A program made the translations under genes and the position numbers. The notes beneath the pieces were generated by a model. That model did not search any database and was not told the DNA's origin. It was given only the letters and a program-made list of their open reading frames with translations. From Candidatus Melainabacteria bacterium (GTDB taxonomy: Bacteria; Cyanobacteriota; Vampirovibrionia; Obscuribacterales; Obscuribacteraceae), in the NCBI GenBank assembly GCA_003151275.1, contig PLXC01000094.1, positions 6,101 through 70,100 of the forward strand: a stretch of DNA of 64,000 nucleotides, given 5' to 3'. Shown one piece after another: positions 26,273 to 34,691 of this stretch (within the stretch, counting starts at the first letter, position 1; each line of letters begins with the position of its first letter).

Positions 26273-26578
26273 GTGGAAGTTATAACTGAAGCGGACGTGC
26301 TGGGCTTTATGAAGGACTTTCCAGATGCGAAAGCTTCACTTCAGCTATGGCTCGACAAAACAAAAAGTGCAACCTGGAACAGCTTAACTGATGTCAAATC
26401 CACGTTTCCATCAGTCTCATACATTCCAAAGAATATTTACTGCTTCAACATTCAGGGAAACAGTTACCGGCTCGAAACACAAATATCCTTCGTTCTGCAA
26501 ATAGTAGAAATCTCAGAACTCTCTACGCATGCGAATTACGACAAAAGAAATAGAAAGAGACAACGAGGTCAGTTATGA
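26273..26578 (+). CDS. higB: HigB-family toxin (RelE-like mRNA interferase)
   Basis: A small basic toxin of the HigB_toxin family, predicted to cleave mRNA at the ribosome. Matching blocks: FPDAKASLQLWL, WNSLTDVKSTFPSVSYI, YCFNIQGNSYRLE and the C-terminal ISELSTHANYDKRNR. An ATG at 26249 also opens the frame, but it lies within the -10 element; transcription from that promoter would begin near 26257. I therefore start at GTG 26273, preceded by GAGGA with five bases between, giving 101 residues in line with the family. It overlaps the antitoxin gene by four bases. Confidence 0.88.
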   Translation: MEVITEADVLGFMKDFPDAKASLQLWLDKTKSATWNSLTDVKSTFPSVSYIPKNIYCFNIQGNSYRLETQISFVLQIVEISELSTHANYDKRNRKRQRGQL

Positions 26579-27018
26579 AATCTATGAAAGCGCTCGACGA
26601 AAAATATCTTCGTTTGATTACAAAAGTTCCACTACTACCCATTGAAACAGAGAAAGAATATCTACGCGCCCGCTCCCTCTTGCATGAACTCGTCGAAAAT
26701 GATGAAAATCTTGCACAGACAGAAATAGGATATGCCAAGGTCCTAATGAAACTCGTTCAAGAGTATTCGAACCACAAGTGCCAAGGCATGTTCACTGAGC
26801 AAACTCCAGGCTCCGAGATTTTGCAGTCGCTGATGGATGATCACGAGCTGAGTCAAACAGACATAGCAGACCTGACTAAAATGCAAAAGCAAAATGTGAA
26901 CGCTTATCTGAAGAATCGGAGGTCGTTGCCGCGAGAAGCGAGGGAAATACTCGGAAAACGGTTTAAGGTAAATCCCGAACTATTCACGGGCAAAATACCC
27001 AGCTTCTCGCCACGTTAG
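26575..27018 (+). CDS. higA: HigA-family antitoxin with XRE domain
   Basis: 147-residue antitoxin partner of the preceding HigB. The N-terminal half (LPIETEKEYLRARSLLHELV) is the family's toxin-contacting region; the C-terminal half has the helix-turn-helix SQTDIADLTKMQKQNVNAYL with RRSLPREAREILGKRF. ATG at 26575 overlaps the toxin stop by four bases (translational coupling) and has GAGG six bases upstream. It probably represses the shared promoter at 26221-26256. Confidence 0.88.
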   Translation: MKSMKALDEKYLRLITKVPLLPIETEKEYLRARSLLHELVENDENLAQTEIGYAKVLMKLVQEYSNHKCQGMFTEQTPGSEILQSLMDDHELSQTDIADLTKMQKQNVNAYLKNRRSLPREAREILGKRFKVNPELFTGKIPSFSPR

Positions 27019-27104
27019 GGCGTGGCGTGATGATGTCAGTTCAGTGTGGCCGATCTGGAACTTAATTTATGATCGCGATAGCCAATTCTCGTGAGCAAGC
27101 CCTG

Positions 27105-27326
27105 CTACACATCTGTCTCAGTACGCTTTTCACTGTCTGGCATTTCATGGAATCGCCTTGTCTCTCCAGGTTGAGGTATCTCTCTGACTAATTGTCCGTC
27201 GCGAACTATTACAAACTCAGTGCCGGTTTGCTGAGCCAATTCAAAGGCGCGTTGCGACGCTCGCACTAATGCCTTCGGCGCATTTTGCATATCGCCATCA
27301 GGCAAATTGGATACGGGAATATTCAT
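27105..27326 (-). CDS. Putative antitoxin paired with zeta-like toxin
   Basis: 73-residue protein. LVRASQRAFELAQQTGTEFVIVRDGQLVREIP is the usual pattern of the small partner found directly after zeta-like kinases in many bacteria. The gene overlaps the kinase gene by four bases and follows it, so toxin precedes antitoxin, like the higBA pair next door. No DNA-binding motif is obvious. Confidence 0.7.
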   Translation of the reverse strand: MNIPVSNLPDGDMQNAPKALVRASQRAFELAQQTGTEFVIVRDGQLVREIPQPGETRRFHEMPDSEKRTETDV

Positions 27327-27844
27327 TGGTTAGTTCCTTCGCTAATCAATTCTAGCGCTTCGCCACTATTGTTGTACAAAGACCAAAAATCAACTTCAAA
27401 TCGATAGACCTCGTGAAAGTTACGCAATCCAGCTAAGAAGCGTCGACGCACGATATCATCAGGAATGTGATGTCCACCTTGCGCCACTCGGGAAGCGACT
27501 CTGGCTATCGCTTCCTCTGGATTGAGAAGCGACAAGAAAAACAGCTTTACTTCATACCCCTCTTTTCGCCACCCACGAATCATGCGTACATAACCACGGC
27601 CAGACAGCGTTGTTTCAAAAGCAAAGTTGTGGCCGTGCTTCGCGTGAGTTTTTATTTCTTCCAACATGACTCGTCCAGCCTTAATCGCGGCTACGTCAGG
27701 TTGGAACGGTGACAAACCAGCAGCGATCAGATCGGCATTGATGAATATTGGACATCCCGCTTCGTTAGGTAAAAACTCACGTGCAAAAGTAGTTTTCCCC
27801 GATCCATTGGGACCCGCAATTATTAGTATCTTCTTTTCGTCCAC
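27323..27844 (-). CDS. Zeta toxin family P-loop kinase
   Basis: 173 residues with Walker A GPNGSGKTT (11-19), INADLIAAGLSPF (the zeta substrate/aspartate region), FAFETTLSGRGY, and RVASRVAQGGHHIPDDIVRRRF with the arginine pair typical of the family. Zeta toxins phosphorylate UDP-N-acetylglucosamine and poison wall synthesis; many chromosomal homologues of this short form are less well characterised. It forms an overlapping pair with the 73-residue gene and belongs to a run of toxin-antitoxin genes from 24194 to here. Confidence 0.83.
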   Translation of the reverse strand: MDEKKILIIAGPNGSGKTTFAREFLPNEAGCPIFINADLIAAGLSPFQPDVAAIKAGRVMLEEIKTHAKHGHNFAFETTLSGRGYVRMIRGWRKEGYEVKLFFLSLLNPEEAIARVASRVAQGGHHIPDDIVRRRFLAGLRNFHEVYRFEVDFWSLYNNSGEALELISEGTNQ

Positions 27845-27895
27845 AAGAAATTGACCACTTCATCCATATCGATCCAGCTTTAACTCTAACAGCAG

Positions 27896-29536
27896 TCAGT
27901 CATCAGAGTTGACAAACAGTGACCGTCCAGTTGTCTGGTGATTTGCTTGATTGGCACGTTGCCAGACGCTGATCAATAAAGTATAAACATCTTCACCATC
28001 TTTGATGGCAGGTATTGAGCGCTCAAAAGCGTAAATGTTCGAATCGACTAAATGAACGGCGTTCGTTAGTTGATCGATTTCTTGCTTGCCGGCGCTTGGA
28101 AGTTCGCTTTCAATCTTATCCAATAGATGCGCTGTGCACGTCAAGAAGAGCAACGGGTCATATTTGCCAGTCTTCAGAATATCGCTTAGAAAAGCAATTG
28201 CAGAGTCGGACACGCTTCTGGTTCCAGCACTAACATCTAACAGCTCTTTCAGCTGCAGCTCCTGCGCTTTCACCAACTCAAAAACATCCATTTGACGCCG
28301 TGAACTTTTCAAATACTGAACGCGTGTATTTTCGCGTTCGATATTTTCAAATTTGGTTTTTCCAAGTTCAATTTCTGTGAGTTTGGTACCACCTTCTTTT
28401 TGCAATAACAATCCAAAAGTTAGACAGCGCGTGATCGCGTCCTCAATAGGAGTCAGTAATTCACCTCCGCAATTGGCAAAATATTTCTTCAATGCGTCAA
28501 AATTAAGTGGGAATGAAAGATCTTCATAGTGCAAGCTCTCTGACTTTTCTGCGTACGAAAGATCTGTAAATCCACGGCTGCAACAAAGCATTGCAAACGA
28601 GTTGTTCGTCATTCTGCGAAGGTTGTCTATGATTTCCAGCGCGCCGATCGGAAGAGATAGTGTGCCGTTTTTCAAAGTATCAGCATATTGCATCAACAAT
28701 TGATCGAATTCTTGATTTTCGTAATATGGCAGTCGAATCGGTTCTCCAACTTTCTGATGCAACAACAACGTGTTAGATATCAAAGACGCGAGTGGTGCCG
28801 TTGGATCAGCTTCAACTGACACTGTTATTTCACGAGCGACTCCATTTTCACAGCGAAACCCATCGACACCGATTGTGTCAAAAAGGGCATTAGCAATGAT
28901 GATCGGCGCATTCACAAAGGCGGGCGCATCGAGCGTCCATTCGAAGCAGGAAGTCATTACGGCTTGCTCGGTGGATGGATCGAAAACCGCAAAATCGAGC
29001 TCACGGTTTTCCACAAACGTTTTAAGATACGAGTTGCGTTGCCATATCTCAACAATTTCCGGAATGAAATCGGTCATCACATAGCGAACGTCCAAGTTTG
29101 CCAATTCTGGTATCAACTGCTTTTGAGGAACGAAACTCTTGAGAAAACGATAGGCGAAACAACCTGAACCAGTGCCAAGTTCCAGCAAATAAATCGGTTC
29201 ATCTGAATTTAAATGAGGAACCCGCTCTTTCAAATACGTCAACAACAAATCCACGCAAGCAGAAACTACAACCGTACTAGCAGAAGTGAAGGACGCTCTC
29301 TCTCGCCAAAAATTGATTCCGTTCTCTAAGTAGAACTGACGTTGCAAATCCCAAAGAATAGAACGCGACAACCGAACATCTTGCTCAATCATGCTTGTGG
29401 TTGAAGCTTGATCAACATTATCATCCGTCGAAGAGTTAGGCACCGATTCTCGCCATCGAATTCTGCAAGACGCCTCCATCAGCCTTAGGCTCTGCCGTGT
29501 AAGTCCTACTGAAGTACTGCAACACTCTAAATCCAA
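27896..29536 (-). CDS. SAM-dependent methyltransferase-like protein with helical C-terminus
   Basis: 546 residues. YLLELGTGSGCFAYRFLKSF is methyltransferase motif I, followed by VRYVMTDFIPEIVEIW and IIIANALFDTIG, consistent with a Rossmann methyltransferase related to MidA-like proteins. The last ~150 residues are helical and possibly TPR-like. The first ~48 residues (cysteine- and serine-rich) look non-coding, so the true start may be MIEQDVRL near 29392; I kept the longest frame. The substrate is unknown. Upstream, 21 bases away, is the MBL/ferredoxin gene in the same direction. Confidence 0.68.
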   Translation of the reverse strand: MDLECCSTSVGLTRQSLRLMEASCRIRWRESVPNSSTDDNVDQASTTSMIEQDVRLSRSILWDLQRQFYLENGINFWRERASFTSASTVVVSACVDLLLTYLKERVPHLNSDEPIYLLELGTGSGCFAYRFLKSFVPQKQLIPELANLDVRYVMTDFIPEIVEIWQRNSYLKTFVENRELDFAVFDPSTEQAVMTSCFEWTLDAPAFVNAPIIIANALFDTIGVDGFRCENGVAREITVSVEADPTAPLASLISNTLLLHQKVGEPIRLPYYENQEFDQLLMQYADTLKNGTLSLPIGALEIIDNLRRMTNNSFAMLCCSRGFTDLSYAEKSESLHYEDLSFPLNFDALKKYFANCGGELLTPIEDAITRCLTFGLLLQKEGGTKLTEIELGKTKFENIERENTRVQYLKSSRRQMDVFELVKAQELQLKELLDVSAGTRSVSDSAIAFLSDILKTGKYDPLLFLTCTAHLLDKIESELPSAGKQEIDQLTNAVHLVDSNIYAFERSIPAIKDGEDVYTLLISVWQRANQANHQTTGRSLFVNSDD

Positions 29537-29557
29537 TGTACTTTGCGATGCTCTCTA

Positions 29558-30454
29558 TCAAGTAGTGAAGCGAGCAAACCACTGCTTTGCCGGAAGTTTC
29601 ATTCGTTCAACCAACTGGGCAAGTTGATCATGCATTTCAGCGGCGGGAAGTTTGGCGCGATTTCCGTGACCTGCCAACACCCACTCGAATTTGAAATCGA
29701 GAAGTCTCTTCATCGACTCGGTTTGTTCTTCCCATGAATACCAGCAATGCCGTCTGAAGGCTTCTAGCTCGTGCCTTTCGAAATCGTAGGATAGATGATC
29801 GCCAGTGAATAAAAACTTGGAATTATAGAGCAAAACCATGTGCCCTCTAGTGTGTCCCGGCACAGGGATGACGATAAAATGGTTTGAGATATGGACTATA
29901 TCATTGCCCTCAATAACAATTTCCGAATCGGGTTGAGCATTGATTTCGGTGCGATGGATAATGCGTTGGGCACCAAATTCAGTGGCATAGCGCGCCGCGT
30001 CAGCAACGTCATCTTGATGTGTCAGAAACAGATACTTAATTCCGCCCATGTTCTGAAACTGCTTAACGAGGTGCGGCAAATATTTTGGCGAGTCGATTAG
30101 CCAGTTTCCATCGGCATGTTGCACGAAGAAACTATTGCCGCCATAAGACTTAGGGGAATTGAAACCACAATAAAAGACATTATCCTCGATCGGTAAAGGC
30201 AAGTCTTGCATGATCGATTTAGCATCATTAGATTCATTGGTGCCAATCGATCCAGTTGGACAACAAAGCAGCGCTCGCGTAGCGGCACGCACAGCCTCGG
30301 CTGTTTGAGGCTGCGCAAACACAAATGAATAGTCTCCTTGGTCGGCAAAAGAATCAGGCGCCAATTGCCTACACGTGTCGCAGTTTATGCAGGTCGTGTC
30401 GACAAAAAAGTTTCCTGTCGTGTTGTCTGGTACAACTTTATTGATGTCAGCCAT
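29558..30454 (-). CDS. Ferredoxin-MBL-fold hydrolase fusion
   Basis: The N-terminal ~70 residues are a small ferredoxin: CINCDTC with a later CCPTG, the pattern of a single iron-sulfur cluster domain. The rest is a metallo-beta-lactamase fold: FLTHQDDVADA replaces the usual THxHxDH with the variant common in this subgroup, and VIPVPGHTRGH, FTGDHLSYD and VLAGHG provide the other metal ligands. A redox or hydrolase role is likely but the substrate is unknown. ATG at 30454 is preferred because GGAG lies six bases upstream; four more codons are available to 30466. Confidence 0.85.
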   Translation of the reverse strand: MADINKVVPDNTTGNFFVDTTCINCDTCRQLAPDSFADQGDYSFVFAQPQTAEAVRAATRALLCCPTGSIGTNESNDAKSIMQDLPLPIEDNVFYCGFNSPKSYGGNSFFVQHADGNWLIDSPKYLPHLVKQFQNMGGIKYLFLTHQDDVADAARYATEFGAQRIIHRTEINAQPDSEIVIEGNDIVHISNHFIVIPVPGHTRGHMVLLYNSKFLFTGDHLSYDFERHELEAFRRHCWYSWEEQTESMKRLLDFKFEWVLAGHGNRAKLPAAEMHDQLAQLVERMKLPAKQWFARFTT

Positions 30455-30549
30455 AGCTAGCTCCATTCATGTTTCCAATATACCAACTGAATTACGGGTA
30501 TTATCATTTATAGGTTAAGGGGCCTACGAGGGCGCAGGACGGCAATACT

Positions 30550-31488
30550 GTGGAATTTGGAGCAATAGGTAGAACGCTGTTGCAGTTCCGATTAGGGGCT
30601 TTGGTAAAGCAAGGTGCCGGCAGGGTGCCGGCGCTCCCAGATTTAGGTGCCAGCAGGATGCCGGCGCTCCCAGGGCTCGCAGGGTTGGCCTTCGCATTGC
30701 TCCTCGCCTTCGGCGGCACATCGGCAGAAGCCTATAGAGTTCCTGGACGTCCTGCACAACGCCCTGCTGCAGCCAGGGCGGGCGGCGCCACGGTCTATCC
30801 GGAGTTCCGCAGCTCATCCGGAACGATTCGTTGGATTTCCGATCAAATGCCGATAAAAGTCTATATTTCTCCGGGATTGACCCTTGATAGCATTATCGAC
30901 CCTCAGCTTGGCGCGCCAATGACCAACGTCGACGGTCGCGATCGCTGGCCAGATTTGGTCGCCGACGTAGTCTCAAACCCCCAGCAGTTCCAGTCCTTAC
31001 CAGTGGCTCAGGGGTATGTCCCGGAACATTATCAGGCGGCCTTACAAGGAATAAACTCGTGGAAAGCCTTCGAACGGGATGGACTCTTTAAATTCCAGGT
31101 GGTTAATGACCCAGGCGACGCTGACATCTACGTCTTTTGGACAAACCATTTCGTAGACAAACTCGGGCTGGGCTTGTTCCAGAATGACATTCGCGGCTAT
31201 ACAGCAAAACGCAGCTTTTCCTACAAAGCAATCATGTCCGGCAAGAAGGCTCAATTCAAGCCGGTTGTAACTCTGTTGCGAACGACGGAAGCTAACGGAA
31301 TCACCATGCCTGCAGGTAAAATGAAAGCATCCGCGGCGCACGAGTTTGGTCACGCGCTTGGAATTGAAGGACACAGCCCTTATCCAAGCGACCTGATGAG
31401 CGTGTACTATGGACGTGGCGCCATCTCGACCAACGACGCAGCGACGATCCGGTATCTCTACCACATGACACCAGATTTGATACCGTAA
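30550..31488 (+). CDS. Secreted matrixin-like zinc metalloprotease
   Basis: Secreted protease with the metzincin zinc signature HEFGHALGIEGH and a Met-turn (DLMSVYYGRG) near the C-terminus. The frame opens with a GTG at 30550, but two copies of the dispersed repeat (30613-30640, 30646-30673) are translated in it, and the ATG inside the second copy (30658) begins a normal signal peptide: MPALPGLAGLAFALLLAF then GTSAEA. That ATG is my preferred start, which means the repeat supplies the first residues of the protein. The 167-residue membrane protein gene follows 12 bases later, probably in the same operon. Confidence 0.82.
   Translation: MEFGAIGRTLLQFRLGALVKQGAGRVPALPDLGASRMPALPGLAGLAFALLLAFGGTSAEAYRVPGRPAQRPAAARAGGATVYPEFRSSSGTIRWISDQMPIKVYISPGLTLDSIIDPQLGAPMTNVDGRDRWPDLVADVVSNPQQFQSLPVAQGYVPEHYQAALQGINSWKAFERDGLFKFQVVNDPGDADIYVFWTNHFVDKLGLGLFQNDIRGYTAKRSFSYKAIMSGKKAQFKPVVTLLRTTEANGITMPAGKMKASAAHEFGHALGIEGHSPYPSDLMSVYYGRGAISTNDAATIRYLYHMTPDLIP
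30613..30640 (+). repeat. Dispersed GCCGGCGCTCCCAG repeat, copy 2
   Basis: 28 bases, 33 bases upstream of copy 3 in the same orientation; lies in the open frame before the protease signal peptide. Confidence 0.85.
30646..30673 (+). repeat. Dispersed GCCGGCGCTCCCAG repeat, copy 3
   Basis: 28 bases differing from copy 2 at two positions. Contains the ATG at 30658 that probably starts the protease. Confidence 0.85.
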
Positions 31489-31500
31489 GCGGAGAGCACC

Positions 31501-32004
31501 ATGAACCGACCACCAAGATCTTCAACCGCGGTGCAATCTGCTCAGTCTGAACGTTCTAGCGAACGCGTGCAGTTGTTGTTAATGAACATGGGCTTGTTTC
31601 TCTTTGTCGTATGTATGAGTTGGTGGGGCTTGACCTGGATGCTCAGCGATGTAACCGGCGAGTATTCAGCTAATGATCCGCGCCTTGGCATAGTCAGAAT
31701 GTCCCTCGTTCGCAGGGCCGCCAATATAAAGGGCGAGTTGTCTTACGGTTCAGGCGCGATGCTTGAAATGAATACTTCAAAGCTGGACCCCGACGCCAAA
31801 ATCGATCTAACTTTTGAACTACCGCAAAGATGGGTCGATGAAGGACAAACCTATCGCGCTGTTCAATTCCACGGCACGATTAAGGAAGGCATCGCATCTG
31901 GTGTCATACAGGATGGCGCGGGTGTATTTCCTGTCAAATTGGAAAAAAATTCAATCGCGTCGGTATACCGCCAAATTCAATCGCACTTGCCCTTTAGCGG
32001 TTGA
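31501..32004 (+). CDS. Single-span membrane protein of unknown function
   Basis: Not recognised. 167 residues: a polar N-terminus, one transmembrane helix (LLLMNMGLFLFVVCMSWWGLTW, residues ~25-46), then a beta-rich extracytoplasmic domain with GIVRMSLVRRAANIKGELSYGSG and IDLTFELPQRW. It starts 12 bases after the protease stop and has the weak context GGAG upstream of the ATG, so it is likely co-expressed with the protease and might anchor or regulate it. Confidence 0.65.
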   Translation: MNRPPRSSTAVQSAQSERSSERVQLLLMNMGLFLFVVCMSWWGLTWMLSDVTGEYSANDPRLGIVRMSLVRRAANIKGELSYGSGAMLEMNTSKLDPDAKIDLTFELPQRWVDEGQTYRAVQFHGTIKEGIASGVIQDGAGVFPVKLEKNSIASVYRQIQSHLPFSG

Positions 32005-32056
32005 CAGTAAACCTTCATAGAAATCGCTGGGAAGTACTTTCAAAATACACAAGGTC

Positions 32057-33088
32057 TTAGGCGATAGTTGCCGAAGATACAAGATGCTTTTCAGGATGCG
32101 CCGCGTTCGGTTTGTGCGTTACTTCAATAATAGTTGCTGCCGGTGGGCAGAATAATCTGAAGTTGGAGCGAGGATCTGCGCTGAGACCGCGTGAAATGTG
32201 GAATGTTGTCTTGCCACGGTGAATCAGTCCTGATGCTTCATGACGGGAAAGTTCGGAGTCGGTGATAATTGCTCCGAAGCCAGGGATACGGATCTGTCCA
32301 CCGTGAGTATGTCCACCAAGGGCGAAGTCGACTTTGGCATTTTCGAAGTAATGAAGAAGTCTCGGCATATGAAACAATGCAAGCTTCATGTGTCCCGCCG
32401 GAGCCTTCGCAACCAGCTCGGTTAGCTCTTCTTGCGCTATACCGGGATAGTCAACGCCGACAACGTGCACACCTTCGTGTGTTCTTGATTCATTGAGCAG
32501 CACATCGTAGCCATTGTTTTGAAGAGCGTTAATCATCGGCTGCACATCTCGATAAACCATCGGATGTCTAAAACGTCGATTCAAACGCCCGGCAATCTTA
32601 TTGAAAATGCTGTAATTGTAATAGTCGTGATTACCAAGAACGGCATACGCACCCAACTTCGGACGTCGAGACAAAAGTGAGTTGGCGTATTTTAGACCGG
32701 TGTAGTTTTCGAAGACATCTCCTGTAAGAACAACGAAATCAAAATCATCGTCTGTGATTTGTTCTAAAAATCTCAGCTTGTGCGATTCTGGTTCGCTTAG
32801 ATGCAAGTCAGAAAGATGCAATATGCGATAAGTTTTTGCGTCCGTGGATCGAGGCACGGAGGATGCGTGCACTCCATTTTCGGACTTATTGGTATCTCCA
32901 TGAGAGCCATTACCAAGAGCACTCGCTATGCCCTGGGCATCGATTTCGTCGGGTCCGCCACCATATGTGGTTACCCGCACCGTTTCCAATTTGTAGTTGC
33001 GTGCTTCAACCTTGCTGGCATATAGATAGACGCCGAGACCAGTTAATAAGAAGGAACCCGCGAGAATAGGAATCGTTTTTTTGTTCAA
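32057..33088 (-). CDS. Metallophosphoesterase, membrane-anchored (YkuE/YaeI-like)
   Basis: 343 residues with an N-terminal membrane anchor (IPILAGSFLLTGLGVYLYA). The calcineurin-like metal motifs are in order: LHLSDLHLSE, VVLTGDVFEN, VLGNHDYY, LALFHMPR and LGGHTHGGQI. Relatives hydrolyse phospholipid-linked pyrophosphates such as UDP-diacylglucosamine; the substrate here is not fixed by sequence. It is convergent with the membrane protein gene at 31501-32004 and lies 41 bases behind bioY on the same strand. Confidence 0.88.
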   Translation of the reverse strand: MNKKTIPILAGSFLLTGLGVYLYASKVEARNYKLETVRVTTYGGGPDEIDAQGIASALGNGSHGDTNKSENGVHASSVPRSTDAKTYRILHLSDLHLSEPESHKLRFLEQITDDDFDFVVLTGDVFENYTGLKYANSLLSRRPKLGAYAVLGNHDYYNYSIFNKIAGRLNRRFRHPMVYRDVQPMINALQNNGYDVLLNESRTHEGVHVVGVDYPGIAQEELTELVAKAPAGHMKLALFHMPRLLHYFENAKVDFALGGHTHGGQIRIPGFGAIITDSELSRHEASGLIHRGKTTFHISRGLSADPRSNFRLFCPPAATIIEVTHKPNAAHPEKHLVSSATIA

Positions 33089-33129
33089 GGCCGTGGTTTC
33101 CGATTTTGTGATGGAGGAAAGAGGGGATG

Positions 33130-33966
33130 TTAATGCAACAGTTCTTCGATTCGCTGCTGCGCCATCCGATCGTTTTGTGTTTTTAACCCAATGTCAGGCG
33201 CAGTCAGCATTTCGACCAGGTAACGAATTGGAAAACCTAATCCAATCAAACCTAGTGCGAATAATGCGTCATATGGCAGTGCGCACCAGCTCAAATTTCG
33301 AGCCTGATCAAAAACCCACGGCAACCACTCAGGACGAGCTCCGTCAAGCACGGAAAAAACCAATGCCGACCCCATCAAATACAACAATCCAATTGAATGT
33401 ACGGTGACTAGACCAGCAATCAGCGCACCTATTTGCCTGAGTGACGTTCGCTTGTCGCCGGTAATTTTCGCGACCACAAATGTTGCGACAAGCATTCCTA
33501 GCAAATAACCGAATCCCGGCTGGGCATAGTAGTCTAACCCGCCGCCCGCTGCGAACGGATTGACTCCAAAATATGGTCCAACCATGCCAATCAAAATGAA
33601 TATGCCAGCTGAAATCGTTGCGATTGGCCATCCAAGAGCATATCCAAGCAAGATAGCGATCGGTGCTTGGGGCGTGTAAAGGCTCATCCGGACGGGTTTA
33701 GCAGGCGTTGATATATCCGGAATGCGTACAAATTTGCTTATTTTTTCTTTCCACGCGCTAGGCACCCGATCCAAGGTCTCCTTAGCTTGTAAATGCGCCC
33801 ATCTAGCCAAGTTCTGACCTGTGGCAGTTGGCAAATCTAGGGCGATAAAGGAGCTAAAGAAAAAAACCTGCAGACCCAGCAAAACGAGCACACACTGCCC
33901 TGAGATAGACTTTCTGCGTACCTTAGGAATGCGGATATTTGGCTTATTAGCGACGACTAGCTGCAA
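33130..33966 (-). CDS. bioY: BioY-like biotin transporter substrate-binding subunit
   Basis: 278-residue membrane protein with the BioY core: PQAPIAILLGYALGWPIATISAGIFILIGM, a GVNPFAAGGGLDYYAQPGFGYLLGMLVA block that matches the substrate loop and the helix after it, and a C-terminal ALPYDALFALGLIGLGFPIRYLV. It has about 60 extra N-terminal residues carrying one additional hydrophobic helix. No EcfA or EcfT gene is nearby, so it must use shared energising subunits or work alone, as some BioY proteins do. Confidence 0.85.
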   Translation of the reverse strand: MQLVVANKPNIRIPKVRRKSISGQCVLVLLGLQVFFFSSFIALDLPTATGQNLARWAHLQAKETLDRVPSAWKEKISKFVRIPDISTPAKPVRMSLYTPQAPIAILLGYALGWPIATISAGIFILIGMVGPYFGVNPFAAGGGLDYYAQPGFGYLLGMLVATFVVAKITGDKRTSLRQIGALIAGLVTVHSIGLLYLMGSALVFSVLDGARPEWLPWVFDQARNLSWCALPYDALFALGLIGLGFPIRYLVEMLTAPDIGLKTQNDRMAQQRIEELLH

Positions 33967-34034
33967 TGGAACGCGTTACCTTTGGCTGACCGGCCAAGTG
34001 TATTGTCGAACGCTAATGATCTGAGGTCAAGTAG

Positions 34035-34691
34035 CTAGCACTCATCAGCACCCCTTAAGCTTGAACGCGAAGCTGCCTGGTGATCGGATTTGCGGCTGGG
34101 TTTGGAGTCTGGCGTGTCCTGATGTTTCCCATTAGATTTGACTTCAGGAAAAGATTCAGCGGTTTCAAGTTCATTGAACTCGCCGCTTTGCTTCAAAAAC
34201 AAAACTCGCGCATGCATCAGTTCCACGAACTCGGGCGACTCAATGTTCTCGGTCCAGAGAACAAGCGCATCTTCGTCATTGTCCTGATAGTAGTTTTTGC
34301 GCACACCAAGACTTTTAAAGCCGTACTTGTAATATAGCTGCTGCGCTGTTTCGTTTGACATGCGCACCTCCAGCGTGATCCAGTGCGCTCCAACTTTTTT
34401 CGCTTCAACAATGTCATTTATAAGCAGCCTCTCACCAATATAGCGGCGGCGATGATCGGGATGCACTGCCAGCGTGGTGATATGGGCTTCCTCGCCAATC
34501 AACCAGAAACCGGAATAACCAAGCAGTTGATTTGCGGCGCGATTGTAAGCGGCAAAATAATTGCCCATGGAATTGCTCAGTTCGTTGACGAAAGATTGAT
34601 GCGACCAATGATGACTGCCAAACGCTACCGGTTCGATGTCCATGACCTCTTCCAGGTCGCCTATATTCAATGATCGGATTTCAACTACCAT
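34035..34691 (-). CDS. rimI: Ribosomal protein S18-alanine N-acetyltransferase RimI-like
   Basis: GNAT acetyltransferase of 218 residues. The acetyl-CoA site is TTLAVHPDHRRRYIGERLL (residues ~72-90), with LEVRMSNETAQQLYYKYGFKSLGVRKNYY the usual RimI ending. The last ~60 residues are a charged, low-complexity extension not found in typical RimI (~150 residues). It overlaps tsaB by 11 bases, the classical tsaB-rimI pairing, which supports the assignment. The target is the N-terminal alanine of S18 or a related substrate. Confidence 0.85.
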   Translation of the reverse strand: MVVEIRSLNIGDLEEVMDIEPVAFGSHHWSHQSFVNELSNSMGNYFAAYNRAANQLLGYSGFWLIGEEAHITTLAVHPDHRRRYIGERLLINDIVEAKKVGAHWITLEVRMSNETAQQLYYKYGFKSLGVRKNYYQDNDEDALVLWTENIESPEFVELMHARVLFLKQSGEFNELETAESFPEVKSNGKHQDTPDSKPSRKSDHQAASRSSLRGADEC

